A DNA stretch of 64,000 nt, taken from the NCBI RefSeq assembly GCF_900100855.1, contig NZ_FNCB01000001.1:124001-188000 (forward strand), in the 5' to 3' direction. The notes beneath the pieces are model-generated. The model saw only the letters and a list, made by a program, of their open reading frames with translations. It was not told where the DNA came from and ran no database searches. The translations under genes were made by a program, and so were the position numbers. Source of the stretch: Idiomarina zobellii. GTDB lineage: Bacteria; Pseudomonadota; Gammaproteobacteria; Enterobacterales; Alteromonadaceae. Below are positions 57,106 through 64,000 of this stretch, one piece after another. Every line of letters begins with the position of its first letter. The stretch's first letter is position 1.

Positions 57106-57751
57106 TCTCGCCGTTGATGTGCAATTCGCGCAACTCTTCGTCGGGCTTTGCGTAAGACAAACGCACTGCGCGAGAGGTCGAGTGATAACCATCTAGTCCG
57201 GAAATAGTCATAGTACCCAGACCTTCAATGTCGATATAACCATCACTTTGAACTACATCCTCTTGTACATCGACCCAACGCACTTCGCCAACAATAAGCG
57301 CCGTGTCGTTGTGTTGTATCGGAATAATTTCAACCAATTGCATACCAATACGCAAAGAGCTCTCAGCCACATAGGGCGCGTGAAAACCATCCATAAACTC
57401 AGGTGTTAGGTCACAAGCATCAAACTCGGACTGCTCTCTCGGGTAGCGGGCAGAGGTTTTATGCGCCCTTTTAAAAAAGCTCTCGCCAACATGATTAATA
57501 GTATACACACCACTTTCCTCAATATTCTCCCAGGTGTGCCGTGTCACTGACTGTGGACGCATAACAAAGCCAAGAAACGGCGGATTGCTTCCAAGGTGCA
57601 CAACCGAACTCACAATAGCCAGGTTATCCTGCTGGCGCCGATCGCGTGTACCTATGACATTGGCGCTCTTAAAGCCAGACAAGCAGTTCACGAAACGAGC
57701 CCGCTCTCTATCTTTCATTTGAGCTAAGTCGCTCTGTTTATAGTGTTTCAT
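57095..57751 (-). CDS. Flavin reductase-like FMN-binding protein
   Basis: A 218-residue protein with a split-barrel flavin-reductase fold. LAIVSSVVHLGSNPPFLGFVMRP near residue 45 and the ESGVYTINHVGESF block are typical of FMN-binding reductase-like proteins such as the DIM6/NTAB group. It probably binds FMN and supports reduction of flavin or a small substrate. It overlaps the MFS gene by 11 nt at the 3' ends. Confidence 0.82.
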   Translation of the reverse strand: MKHYKQSDLAQMKDRERARFVNCLSGFKSANVIGTRDRRQQDNLAIVSSVVHLGSNPPFLGFVMRPQSVTRHTWENIEESGVYTINHVGESFFKRAHKTSARYPREQSEFDACDLTPEFMDGFHAPYVAESSLRIGMQLVEIIPIQHNDTALIVGEVRWVDVQEDVVQSDGYIDIEGLGTMTISGLDGYHSTSRAVRLSYAKPDEELRELHINGETKG

Positions 57752-57900
57752 AATGACCTCAGAAATTTACTTATAGTCTGTGTTACGCACAAATAGCCGC
57801 TTTTGATCGTTTAAAAGAACATTTACAAAAACACTATTGCGAACAGTTATCATTTGCGTTAACTTGTTTTCAATAACGATCAATAGGGAAAGAGACAAAA

Positions 57901-58320
57901 ATGAATAATGCCTACACAGCTTACTTTAGCAGCCAAAAACATCTGCAAGAAGCTACCCGGTATTTACAGCAGAAAAACTATTGCAGCGCAGCCTCAATAC
58001 TATCTGAGGCTATTGGCAATGCTCGATGTGCTGCAGAAGAGGCAGCATTAACTGCGAATGCAATACAAACCTACACGACAGCATCAGTTTTGCTCATCGC
58101 TGTTTATATTCGACTCAATAACCAATTCCTTGCTCAGGAAAAGCAAGAAGATGCGAGTCGGCAGCTTGAAAAATGGCGAACAACCTCGAACTCCAAACAA
58201 GTTAAAGATTTATGCCGCTACTGCTGCCAATTACTTGTTACGGGGTGCCAACATTCTCGTTGTGTGGGTCACTATGTTCAACAGCTGGAGGAACTGAACC
58301 ATGCGCAGGAACAAACCTGA
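57901..58320 (+). CDS. Cysteine-containing helical protein of unknown function
   Basis: A 139-residue protein predicted to be all helical, with a TPR-like start (YLQQKNYCSAASILSEAIGNAR). The C-terminal part has a cluster of Cys residues (KDLCRYCCQLLVTGCQHSRCVGH). No family name is recognised. GGGAAAGAGAC precedes the ATG. Its last 20 nt overlap the next gene, whose ribosome site (GGAGGAA) lies inside this gene. An upstream stretch GTTATCATTTGC at 57846-57857 partly resembles a Fur box. Confidence 0.6.
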   Translation: MNNAYTAYFSSQKHLQEATRYLQQKNYCSAASILSEAIGNARCAAEEAALTANAIQTYTTASVLLIAVYIRLNNQFLAQEKQEDASRQLEKWRTTSNSKQVKDLCRYCCQLLVTGCQHSRCVGHYVQQLEELNHAQEQT

Positions 58321-58495
58321 GCGTTTGCAACTGTCTATGAGTAAGGAGCAATTGAAGCTCTTACTCTTAGAAAAGCGACTTGTCGCCAGTGATATTCGTT
58401 GCTGTGACTACTGTAGTCAATGCGAGTTAAAAGAGCTAATACTGGAGTGCGCCCGGATAACCTGCTCAAGTGAAACCAGAAATGTGGGAGGCTAA
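58301..58495 (+). CDS. Small cysteine-rich protein of unknown function
   Basis: A 64-residue protein. The first half is basic and leucine-rich (RLQLSMSKEQLKLLLLEKRL); the second half has six Cys within about 25 residues (SDIRCCDYCSQCELKELILECARITC), which could bind a metal. GGAGGAA 8 nt before the ATG and the 20-nt overlap with the preceding gene make a real coupled gene likely. The stop overlaps the convergent arfB stop by 4 nt. Not assigned to a family. Confidence 0.6.
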   Translation: MRRNKPERLQLSMSKEQLKLLLLEKRLVASDIRCCDYCSQCELKELILECARITCSSETRNVGG

Positions 58496-58902
58496 AACTC
58501 TTTTTTGCGAAGCACCTTTTTCTGGCCGTGCTGCTTCTTCTTATTCAAGCGCTTCTCTTTTGCTGCCCGGCTTGGTTTGGTCGGAATACGCTTTTTCTGT
58601 GTTTTCGAAACGCTTCGAATAAGCTCTGTCAGTTGCTCTAATGCTAGTTCTCTGTTCCTTGCCTGACTACGTGTTTCCTGACTTTTAATAATCACTTTGC
58701 CACTTTGAGTAATACGGTGATCATGCTTTTTAAGCAGTCGTTGTTTATAAAAATCCGGTAGTGACGAAGCCTGAATATCAAAAATAAGTTGAGCGGCCGT
58801 GGCCACCTTATTGACGTTCTGACCACCCGCCCCACTGGAACGGATAAACTGCCATTCTATTTCATTTTCTGCAATTTGAACGCGCTGAGAAATTTGAATC
58901 AT
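58492..58902 (-). CDS. arfB: Alternative ribosome-rescue factor / peptidyl-tRNA hydrolase ArfB
   Basis: A 136-residue protein of the RF1-like family. GGQ in RSSGAGGQNVNKV at about residues 25-28 is the peptidyl-tRNA hydrolysis motif. The Lys/Arg-rich tail (about 105-136: PTKPSRAAKEKRLNKKKQ) is the part that enters the empty mRNA channel of stalled ribosomes. Length matches E. coli ArfB (140). Its role is release of ribosomes stalled without a stop codon. Confidence 0.95.
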   Translation of the reverse strand: MIQISQRVQIAENEIEWQFIRSSGAGGQNVNKVATAAQLIFDIQASSLPDFYKQRLLKKHDHRITQSGKVIIKSQETRSQARNRELALEQLTELIRSVSKTQKKRIPTKPSRAAKEKRLNKKKQHGQKKVLRKKEF

Positions 58903-58944
58903 AAGGAACCTGTTCAGTCAGTGTCATCCGATTGTTAAAAAATA

Positions 58945-58953
58945 TGGTATATT
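58945..58953 (+). promoter_or_regulatory. Extended -10 promoter candidate for ilvE
   Basis: TGGTATATT (TGn plus TATATT) about 35 nt upstream of the ATG; no suitable -35 is seen. Confidence 0.4.
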
Positions 58954-58987
58954 ACTGCGCAACTTTTTACTCGAGCAGGATTAACTT

Positions 58988-59983
58988 ATGGCAGCTTTTG
59001 GCTCTGTATTTATGCCGCAAATGACGTTGGCGGCGTTTGAAAACTCAAACTGGAGCACGCCTGAACTGGTTTCCTCCGACGCCATTCAATTACACCCGGG
59101 TGCCCACGTTTTACACTACGCCAGCACCTGTTTTGAAGGGCTGAAAGCGTTTCGACACGACGATGGTTCCATTAATATTTTTCGTATGGATAGAAATGTA
59201 AAACGTATGCAACAGAGCAGTGAGCTGCTGTCATTGCCAGCGTTCGACGAATCTATGCTCGAACATATGATTATCGATGTTGTAAAACACTTTAGCGGAG
59301 AAGTCCCTGCTCCTCCGGGCTCTATGTACATTCGACCAACCCACATTGGCACCGAAGCCGCTATTGGTAAAGCCGCTTCGCCTACGCACTCATCCATGCT
59401 CTATGTTCTTTTGTCTCCTGTTGGCGACTATTTCTCAGGCGGCGATAAAGCATTGCGGTTACTGCTTGAAGAAGATGGTTCACGCTGTGCCGCCCACATG
59501 GGGATGGTAAAAAGTGGCGGTAATTATGCCAGCGCGCTCCAGCCAATTCTTAAAGCTCGTGCTTCTGTTAACGCTGACCAGGTTCTGTTTTGCCCTAATG
59601 GTGACGTCCAGGAAACCGGGGCTGCAAACTTTCTACTTATCGATGGCAATGAGATTATCACCAAAGCACTGGATACCAGCTTTTTGCACGGCGTCACTCG
59701 TGACTCTATTCTCACCATTGCTAAAGACTTAGGAATGACAGTGTCAGAGCGGGAACTAAGTGTTGAAGAATTATTAGAGCGCGCAGCAAAACCAAACTGC
59801 GAGGCCGCTCTATCAGGTACGGCAGCCGTTTTAGCACCAGTTGGTACTCTTATTCATGATGGTCAGGAGTTCTCAGTCGGCAATGGCAACACAGGCGAAA
59901 CCACACTGAAGCTCCGCAAGGCCTTAAATGATATTCAATGGGGCAAAACAGAAGATACACATGGTTGGCTAACCAAAATCTGA
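58988..59983 (+). CDS. ilvE: Branched-chain amino acid aminotransferase
   Basis: A 331-residue PLP enzyme of fold type IV for the last step of Val, Leu and Ile synthesis or the first step of their breakdown. The PLP lysine lies in AHMGMVKSGGNYA; the glutamate/Ala-Asn block is QETGAANFL, and HGVTRDSI is a conserved phosphate-site motif. It has the longer N-terminus of the class found as single genes (BCAT2-like), not the 309-residue operon type. It stands alone; a role in branched-chain catabolism is possible, since Idiomarina-type bacteria live on amino acids. Confidence 0.93.
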   Translation: MAAFGSVFMPQMTLAAFENSNWSTPELVSSDAIQLHPGAHVLHYASTCFEGLKAFRHDDGSINIFRMDRNVKRMQQSSELLSLPAFDESMLEHMIIDVVKHFSGEVPAPPGSMYIRPTHIGTEAAIGKAASPTHSSMLYVLLSPVGDYFSGGDKALRLLLEEDGSRCAAHMGMVKSGGNYASALQPILKARASVNADQVLFCPNGDVQETGAANFLLIDGNEIITKALDTSFLHGVTRDSILTIAKDLGMTVSERELSVEELLERAAKPNCEAALSGTAAVLAPVGTLIHDGQEFSVGNGNTGETTLKLRKALNDIQWGKTEDTHGWLTKI

Positions 59984-59997
59984 AATATGTAGCACTT

Positions 59998-60318
59998 TTA
60001 GGTCGTTTTTCCAGGCGGTAAGACGACCCACTCTGGATCTTCGAACTCCCCTAAGGCCGTAATCTCACAAAACGGCGCAGCGCCGCGAATAATCTCAGCG
60101 ACGTCTGGGTTGTGTTGGTTTTCCATTGCATCCCGCTGCGCCTTCGAGTCCCAGGATGCAATAGCAATCAGTGTTTTATCATCGCCAATTTTACGGTGGA
60201 GCTCGGTGCCTCGTGCGCCCGGAGCACGCTGAATAGTTTCACTGGCTTTAACCCAGGCTTCTGCATAGTCTTCTGCTGTGTACCCTTCTTTTATACGCAC
60301 CTGAAAAATATATTTCAT
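59998..60318 (-). CDS. Small dimeric alpha/beta-barrel (ABM-like) protein
   Basis: A 106-residue protein with the beta-alpha-beta-beta-alpha-beta pattern of the antibiotic biosynthesis monooxygenase superfamily: YIFQVRIKEGYTAEDYAEAWVKASE, then RGTELHRKIGDDKTLIAIASWDSKAQRDAM. The substrate is unknown; many members are quinol or stress-related oxygenases, others are simple regulators. It lies 29 nt after the DUF3149 gene and may be co-transcribed. Confidence 0.68.
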   Translation of the reverse strand: MKYIFQVRIKEGYTAEDYAEAWVKASETIQRAPGARGTELHRKIGDDKTLIAIASWDSKAQRDAMENQHNPDVAEIIRGAAPFCEITALGEFEDPEWVVLPPGKTT

Positions 60319-60347
60319 TACTCTCCTTTATTCGCGTACTGGTATAG

Positions 60348-60488
60348 TTATTTTCGTTTTTTCTCCGCTTTCACCATTTTTATATAAAAAAATACAGCGT
60401 AGAAAAAGCACATACCAATAACAATAGCCAGCCCACTAAAAGAAATAAAGATAACGGGGTCACTGAAAAACTCTTGCCATAAACTCAT
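60348..60488 (-). CDS. DUF3149-like small membrane protein
   Basis: A 46-residue peptide with ATG at 60486-60488 and stop at 60348-60350, preceded by AGGAG at 8-nt spacing. It reads MSLWQEFFSDPVIFISFSG, followed by a hydrophobic helix (about 12-36) and a basic tail VKAEKKRK. The SDPV..ISF.GL pattern is that of DUF3149. Function unknown. Confidence 0.7.
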   Translation of the reverse strand: MSLWQEFFSDPVIFISFSGLAIVIGMCFFYAVFFYIKMVKAEKKRK

Positions 60489-60681
60489 AACGGATACTCC
60501 TATTTTGTTTTCATCAGTTTACGAGAGCGCCGCAAACCCGTTATTGAGCTAAATCAACTTAATGAATATCACTTTGTTTTTTGTGGGTATTTTGAAAAAC
60601 ATCTGTAAAGAACACCATAAACGTAAATTATTGTTCTATATTTAATAGCGTTAGTATTTTAGTTAACACTGGAGGTTAGTG

Positions 60682-61182
60682 ATGAAAAACGTAAAAGCAG
60701 CTTTATTCGCAAGTTTAATTCCATTGTCGCTTCTGGCACTGTCTGGTTGTAGTGAACAAGAAGCAAACAAAGCAGAGTCTGAAGTTGAGAGTAAAATGGA
60801 ACAGGCTGAGCAAAAAACAAAGGAAACCATGGACGACGCTCAGGAAAAGTCAGAAGACGCTTGGAATGAAACCAAAGAAACGTCTGAAGATGCCTGGAAT
60901 AAAACCAAAGAGGAAGCTCAGGAAGCTGGCGACTACGCTGAAGAAAAAGCAGATCAAGCGGGTGACTACATCGATGACTCTATCATCACCACGCGCGTTA
61001 AGGCCGTTATTTTTGAAGACGATAACCTCAACAGCATGAATATTAGCGTTGAAACCAACAATGGTATTGTTCAGCTGTCAGGTTTTGTTGAGAGCGACGC
61101 TGATATTGATACAGCTGAAAACTTAGCTTCTACAGTCGAAGGCGTGAAAGACATTGAAAACGACCTTCAAGTGAAAAAATAA
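60682..61182 (+). CDS. BON-domain lipoprotein
   Basis: A 166-residue lipoprotein. The signal ends in the lipobox LALSGC, so the mature N-terminus is the lipidated Cys. Residues about 25-98 are a long charged helix made of repeats such as TKETSEDAWNKTKEEA (LEA/apolipoprotein-like). A BON domain (about 98-165: SIITTRVKAVIFEDDNLNSMNISVETNNGIVQLSGFV) completes it. BON proteins such as OsmY help the envelope against osmotic stress. ATG 60682 is used, with GGAGG 6 nt upstream. A strong terminator follows. Confidence 0.88.
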   Translation: MKNVKAALFASLIPLSLLALSGCSEQEANKAESEVESKMEQAEQKTKETMDDAQEKSEDAWNETKETSEDAWNKTKEEAQEAGDYAEEKADQAGDYIDDSIITTRVKAVIFEDDNLNSMNISVETNNGIVQLSGFVESDADIDTAENLASTVEGVKDIENDLQVKK

Positions 61183-61200
61183 CGTCGTCACTTAGCGTCA

Positions 61201-61230
61201 AAAAGAGCGGCAAATTTGCCGCTCTTTTTA
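61201..61230 (+). terminator. Terminator of the BON lipoprotein gene
   Basis: A perfect palindrome with stem AAAAGAGCGGC / GCCGCTCTTTT, loop AAATTT, followed by more T residues; 18 nt after the stop. Confidence 0.92.
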
Positions 61231-61314
61231 TTTGTATCAAAGCATTTCAGGCACTAGCAGGAGACTTAAAAGCTTGCTAACTTAGGCTCCAACAACAATA
61301 ACAAGCAGCCTGTC

Positions 61315-61857
61315 ATGTCTACCAGTTCATTTTCAAACGAGACAATCGAAAGCAGCAGCCTTCCTAAAGCTCGTGAACAACGATTTTTACCGTTAAGTCC
61401 AGCCTACGTTAAAGTCAATTTACTTTGCCGCTTACTGCTTTGGCTTGTGATTTTAGTCGCCTTGGTTGTCGTTTACTGGCAGCCCTGGTTTGAACTGCCC
61501 AGCCCTATGCAAAAAGCAATTCCCAGCTTACTCATTGCTATTGCCTCATTAGGGCTATTGCTATCCGTTTACGGCGTTATTGGCGACAAAATTAAAGGCT
61601 ATGCGCTGCGAGAGCATGATTTAAGTTACAAAAGCGGTGTTATTTTTAAGTCGATCATCAGTCAGCCCATATTACGAATACAGCATGTTGAATTAAAACA
61701 TGGGCCCATCGACCGCCACTTTGGGCTCGCCTCCTTAGAGGTATTCAGTGCCGGCGGTGCTATGCATACGTTCGCTATTCCTGGCTTGCCCGAAGAAAAA
61801 GCCCGCGAGCTTCGTCAGTATATACTTGAACACAGTGATATTGCGGCCAATGAATAA
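61315..61857 (+). CDS. YdbS-like bacterial PH (bPH2) membrane protein
   Basis: A 180-residue membrane protein with two helices (about 42-62 and 70-92) followed by one bPH2 domain (about 100-172: LREHDLSYKSGVIFKSIISQPILRIQHVELKHGPIDRHFGLASLEVFSAGG). This is the YdbS layout. YdbS/YdbT-type proteins have been linked in Bacillus to resistance against peptides; the role here is unknown. The next gene starts 8 nt before this one ends. Confidence 0.85.
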   Translation: MSTSSFSNETIESSSLPKAREQRFLPLSPAYVKVNLLCRLLLWLVILVALVVVYWQPWFELPSPMQKAIPSLLIAIASLGLLLSVYGVIGDKIKGYALREHDLSYKSGVIFKSIISQPILRIQHVELKHGPIDRHFGLASLEVFSAGGAMHTFAIPGLPEEKARELRQYILEHSDIAANE

Positions 61858-63403
61858 CAAACAAACAAGCAGTATTGACACTGCCACTGAAGAATATCGT
61901 GATAAATGGCTCAAGCTGTCTCCGGTCGCGATCATTTATTTTGCGATTCAATTTATTAAAAATACCGCCAGTAACTTCGTTTATTTGATTCCAGCGTTCG
62001 TTATTGGGTATCAGAAGCTGGCAGACAATATTGTTTCTATTATTGTTGGAGTAGCCGGAGTATTGGCGTTTATCGCCATCAGTGCGTTGGTTAAATTTTA
62101 CTTTTACCAATACCGAATTACCGGACAACGAGCACAAATTCACTCGGGAGTTTTTCAAAAAAAGCATATTGATTTACCCTTTGAGCGTATTCAGAACATT
62201 CGCTTTGAACAGCCTATTTATTACCGCCTTACTGATCACGTCTGCATGTTGCTCGACACTGCCGGCTCGAGTAAGGCGGAAGCAAAAATCATCGCCCTTC
62301 CCAAACCCGTCGCCGAGGCGCTTAAACAAGAAATACTGCTGTTTAAAGATCACAAAACCAACACTGAAGATCATCCAGACCCCGAACAAAAGCAAGAAGA
62401 GCGAGAAACAGTTCTTAATACTCGTTCAGTGAGAGATCTCGTAATTCACGGCCTAGCAAGCAATCGTATTTGGATTGTCTTAGGGGCATTAGCGCCCTTT
62501 TTTAATTCGATTTCTGAACAAGTGATTGAGGGAATAGAAAGCTTCGGTGTCGATCTGGAAGCGCTCATGTCCTCCACTCAGTACGCGATGTGGCAATACA
62601 TTCTGGTTATTGCCTCGGCCACCTTCATTATTGTTGCGTTCCTGGCGTTAATTTCTGTCATTGGCTCGGTCATTACCTTTTACGATTTTCGACTTACTCG
62701 TTCAGGCGATCGCTATATTCGAAGAAATGGTCTATTTACCCGTCACGAAGTAGCAATGCGACTGCGTCGGCTACAGATGATCGTATACCAACAAAACTGG
62801 CTGGACCGCTTGCTACAGCGCGTGAACCTGAAATTTGAGCAACTCAATTCCAGTGTTGAGCGGCACAATGCTTCCACAGCGAGTGGAAAAATAATGGTTC
62901 CCTCCGTTACTTTGAGTGAAGCTGGGGAACTGGCAGGCAATGCCTGGCCTGAGCATCAAATGGGCAGCATTAAGTTTCACCCGATAAGCAAGCGGTTAAT
63001 GGTGCGAAACGCATTGGTCTCCTTTTGGCTATTGGTGGGTTCTGCACTAGTTATAAGTTACTTTGGCCACTACCAACTTTCAGCCGCCTTAGTTGCCCTG
63101 TTCCTAGCTAGCCTGCCTCTTATCTCGCTACGCTGGAAGCGCTGGGGGTATGCAAGCGACGACCAGTTTATATACATTCGTAAAGGTCTCATTGGCGTTA
63201 ATTACCGTTGCTTTCCCATTCACAAAGTTCAACAAACCTCGTTTTACCAAAGCTGGTTTATGCGCCGCTTTAAACTGTGCTCTGTCGGCTTCGTGCTTGC
63301 CTGTGGTGGGCAGTCAGTTCCTTTTATTAAGGAAACCACAGGTGACGCTTTAATTGACGAAACGCTACATCAGGTTGAGTCATTAAAGAAATCCTGGATG
63401 TAA
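61850..63403 (+). CDS. YdbT-like protein with several bPH2 domains
   Basis: A 517-residue membrane protein, partner of the YdbS-like gene. From ATG 61850 it has paired N-terminal helices (about 30-85), a first bPH2 domain (QYRITGQRAQIHSGVFQKKHIDLPFERIQNIRF), a second helical pair with a second domain (FYDFRLTRSGDRYIRRNGLF), and a third with KRLMVRNALVSFWLL and ISLRWKRWGYASDDQFIYIRKGLIG. An in-frame upstream start at 61748 would lie inside ydbS and is rejected. The 8-nt overlap points to coupled translation and a two-protein complex. Confidence 0.87.
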   Translation: MNNKQTSSIDTATEEYRDKWLKLSPVAIIYFAIQFIKNTASNFVYLIPAFVIGYQKLADNIVSIIVGVAGVLAFIAISALVKFYFYQYRITGQRAQIHSGVFQKKHIDLPFERIQNIRFEQPIYYRLTDHVCMLLDTAGSSKAEAKIIALPKPVAEALKQEILLFKDHKTNTEDHPDPEQKQEERETVLNTRSVRDLVIHGLASNRIWIVLGALAPFFNSISEQVIEGIESFGVDLEALMSSTQYAMWQYILVIASATFIIVAFLALISVIGSVITFYDFRLTRSGDRYIRRNGLFTRHEVAMRLRRLQMIVYQQNWLDRLLQRVNLKFEQLNSSVERHNASTASGKIMVPSVTLSEAGELAGNAWPEHQMGSIKFHPISKRLMVRNALVSFWLLVGSALVISYFGHYQLSAALVALFLASLPLISLRWKRWGYASDDQFIYIRKGLIGVNYRCFPIHKVQQTSFYQSWFMRRFKLCSVGFVLACGGQSVPFIKETTGDALIDETLHQVESLKKSWM

Positions 63404-63464
63404 AACACGGCCCGCTTTTTTGTTAGAGTATCGATTACTAACGACGACAACTCGGTGATATTTT

Positions 63465-64000
63465 ATGGAGCTACCGTTCTCACAAGCATGTGAAAACAAT
63501 AAAAAGCCAATACTTGAGGTTCTGGAAGTCGCTTTTGCTAATGCGTCACAAGTTTTGGAGGTAGGCAGTGGCACCGGACAACATGCGGTTTACTTCGCTA
63601 GGCAACTCCCTCATATAGAATGGCAGGCAAGTGACCAACCGGCCTATTTATCGGGCGTAAAAGCCCGAATTTTAAAAGAAGGAGCGCCAGGCCAAGCTTT
63701 GCCGGTGGAATTCGACGTATTTAAAGAGGCTCCTGCGGGTCAGTTCGATGCTTTATTTACCGCCAATACCTGCCACATTATGCCTAAAGAAGGAGTGAAA
63801 GCACTGTTTGAGCATTTGGGAAACAGCCTTAAGTCGGTAAAGCGTTTATGCATTTATGGACCATTCAACGACAACGGTCAGTTTACCAGTGAGAGTAACC
63901 GCTCATTTGATGAATCATTAAAAGCGCGTGACAGCCAAATGGGAATCCGTGATAAACAATGGATTTCAGAGCTTGCCAGCCAGCATGGGTTTCATTTGAA
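63465..64000 (+). CDS. DUF938 SAM-dependent methyltransferase, N-terminal part
   Basis: The first 178 residues of a protein that runs off the right edge. It starts ATG GAG CTA at 63465. The sequence MELPFSQACENNKKPILEVLEVAF, then the SAM motif LEVGSGTGQHAVYFARQLP and LFTANTCHIMPKEGV, fit the DUF938 family, a Rossmann methyltransferase of unknown substrate. A family motif GPFNDNGQFTSESN is also seen. Only about 25 residues of the usual 200 are cut off. Confidence 0.88.
   Translation, partial: MELPFSQACENNKKPILEVLEVAFANASQVLEVGSGTGQHAVYFARQLPHIEWQASDQPAYLSGVKARILKEGAPGQALPVEFDVFKEAPAGQFDALFTANTCHIMPKEGVKALFEHLGNSLKSVKRLCIYGPFNDNGQFTSESNRSFDESLKARDSQMGIRDKQWISELASQHGFHL

Noticed and set aside
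61748-61849. 34-codon upstream extension of the YdbT-like protein
   Set aside because: It lies inside the ydbS coding region in another frame; the ATG at 61850 gives a standard coupled overlap.
1-64000. tRNA, rRNA, CRISPR, transposase, integrase or toxin-antitoxin genes
   Set aside because: Looked for on both strands and not found; no atypical region suggestive of a genomic island stands out by gene content.

Overview
This window looks like a chromosomal core segment from a marine gammaproteobacterium of the Alteromonadales, most like Idiomarina. That is judged from gene order and protein character, without a database search. I see no rRNA, tRNA, CRISPR array, insertion sequence or prophage. 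Genes are packed tightly, often with 4-8 nt stop/start overlaps.

Layout. (1) 1-9.7 kb: a TCA-cycle block, sdhCDAB-sucAB-sucC on the minus strand, divergent from gltA. SucB carries two lipoyl domains, and a terminator-like hairpin separates sdhB from sucA. (2) 9.9-11.3 kb: a lone radical-SAM aminomutase of the KamA family whose lysine-recognition residues appear to be replaced. (3) 11.3-20.9 kb: envelope biogenesis, with msbA-lpxK-ycaR-kdsB, the DNA-uptake channel comEC, a DUF2062 protein and lolCDE. (4) 20.9-29.5 kb: a PilZ-like protein, mfd, csiV, a MarR regulator, a secreted ExeM-type nuclease and an outer-membrane-like protein. (5) 29.5-35.1 kb: an internally deleted MsrA-MsrB gene, then a five-gene minus-strand operon: Ig-like membrane protein, Na+/solute symporter, a 38-residue membrane protein, a divergent carbamoyltransferase and an asparagine-synthase-type amidotransferase. 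(6) 35.2-45 kb: short FolK-like protein and folM, acnA, tesB, udk-nupC and an M16 lipoprotein peptidase. (7) 45-53 kb: cyclic-di-GMP genes (PAS/EAL, MASE1-GGDEF, PAS-GGDEF) interspersed with a 2OG-Fe(II) oxygenase, a Tsx-like porin and aidB. (8) 53-64 kb: rhlE, an M14 peptidase, yebG under a clear LexA box, an MFS exporter, a flavin reductase, a cysteine-rich hypothetical pair, arfB, ilvE, small membrane and lipoproteins, a YdbS/YdbT pair and the start of a DUF938 methyltransferase.

Most interesting candidate: the 29.9-35.0 kb operon. A carbamoyltransferase that has lost the aspartate-binding R-x-Q motif, a glutamine-dependent amidotransferase and a Na+ symporter together supply the chemistry needed for a carbamoylated amino-acid amide. 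N-alpha-carbamoyl-glutamine amide is a known osmolyte of a halophile, so I propose, as inference only, that this operon makes and handles such a compatible solute. The aminomutase at 9.9 kb may make a beta-amino acid, another osmolyte class.
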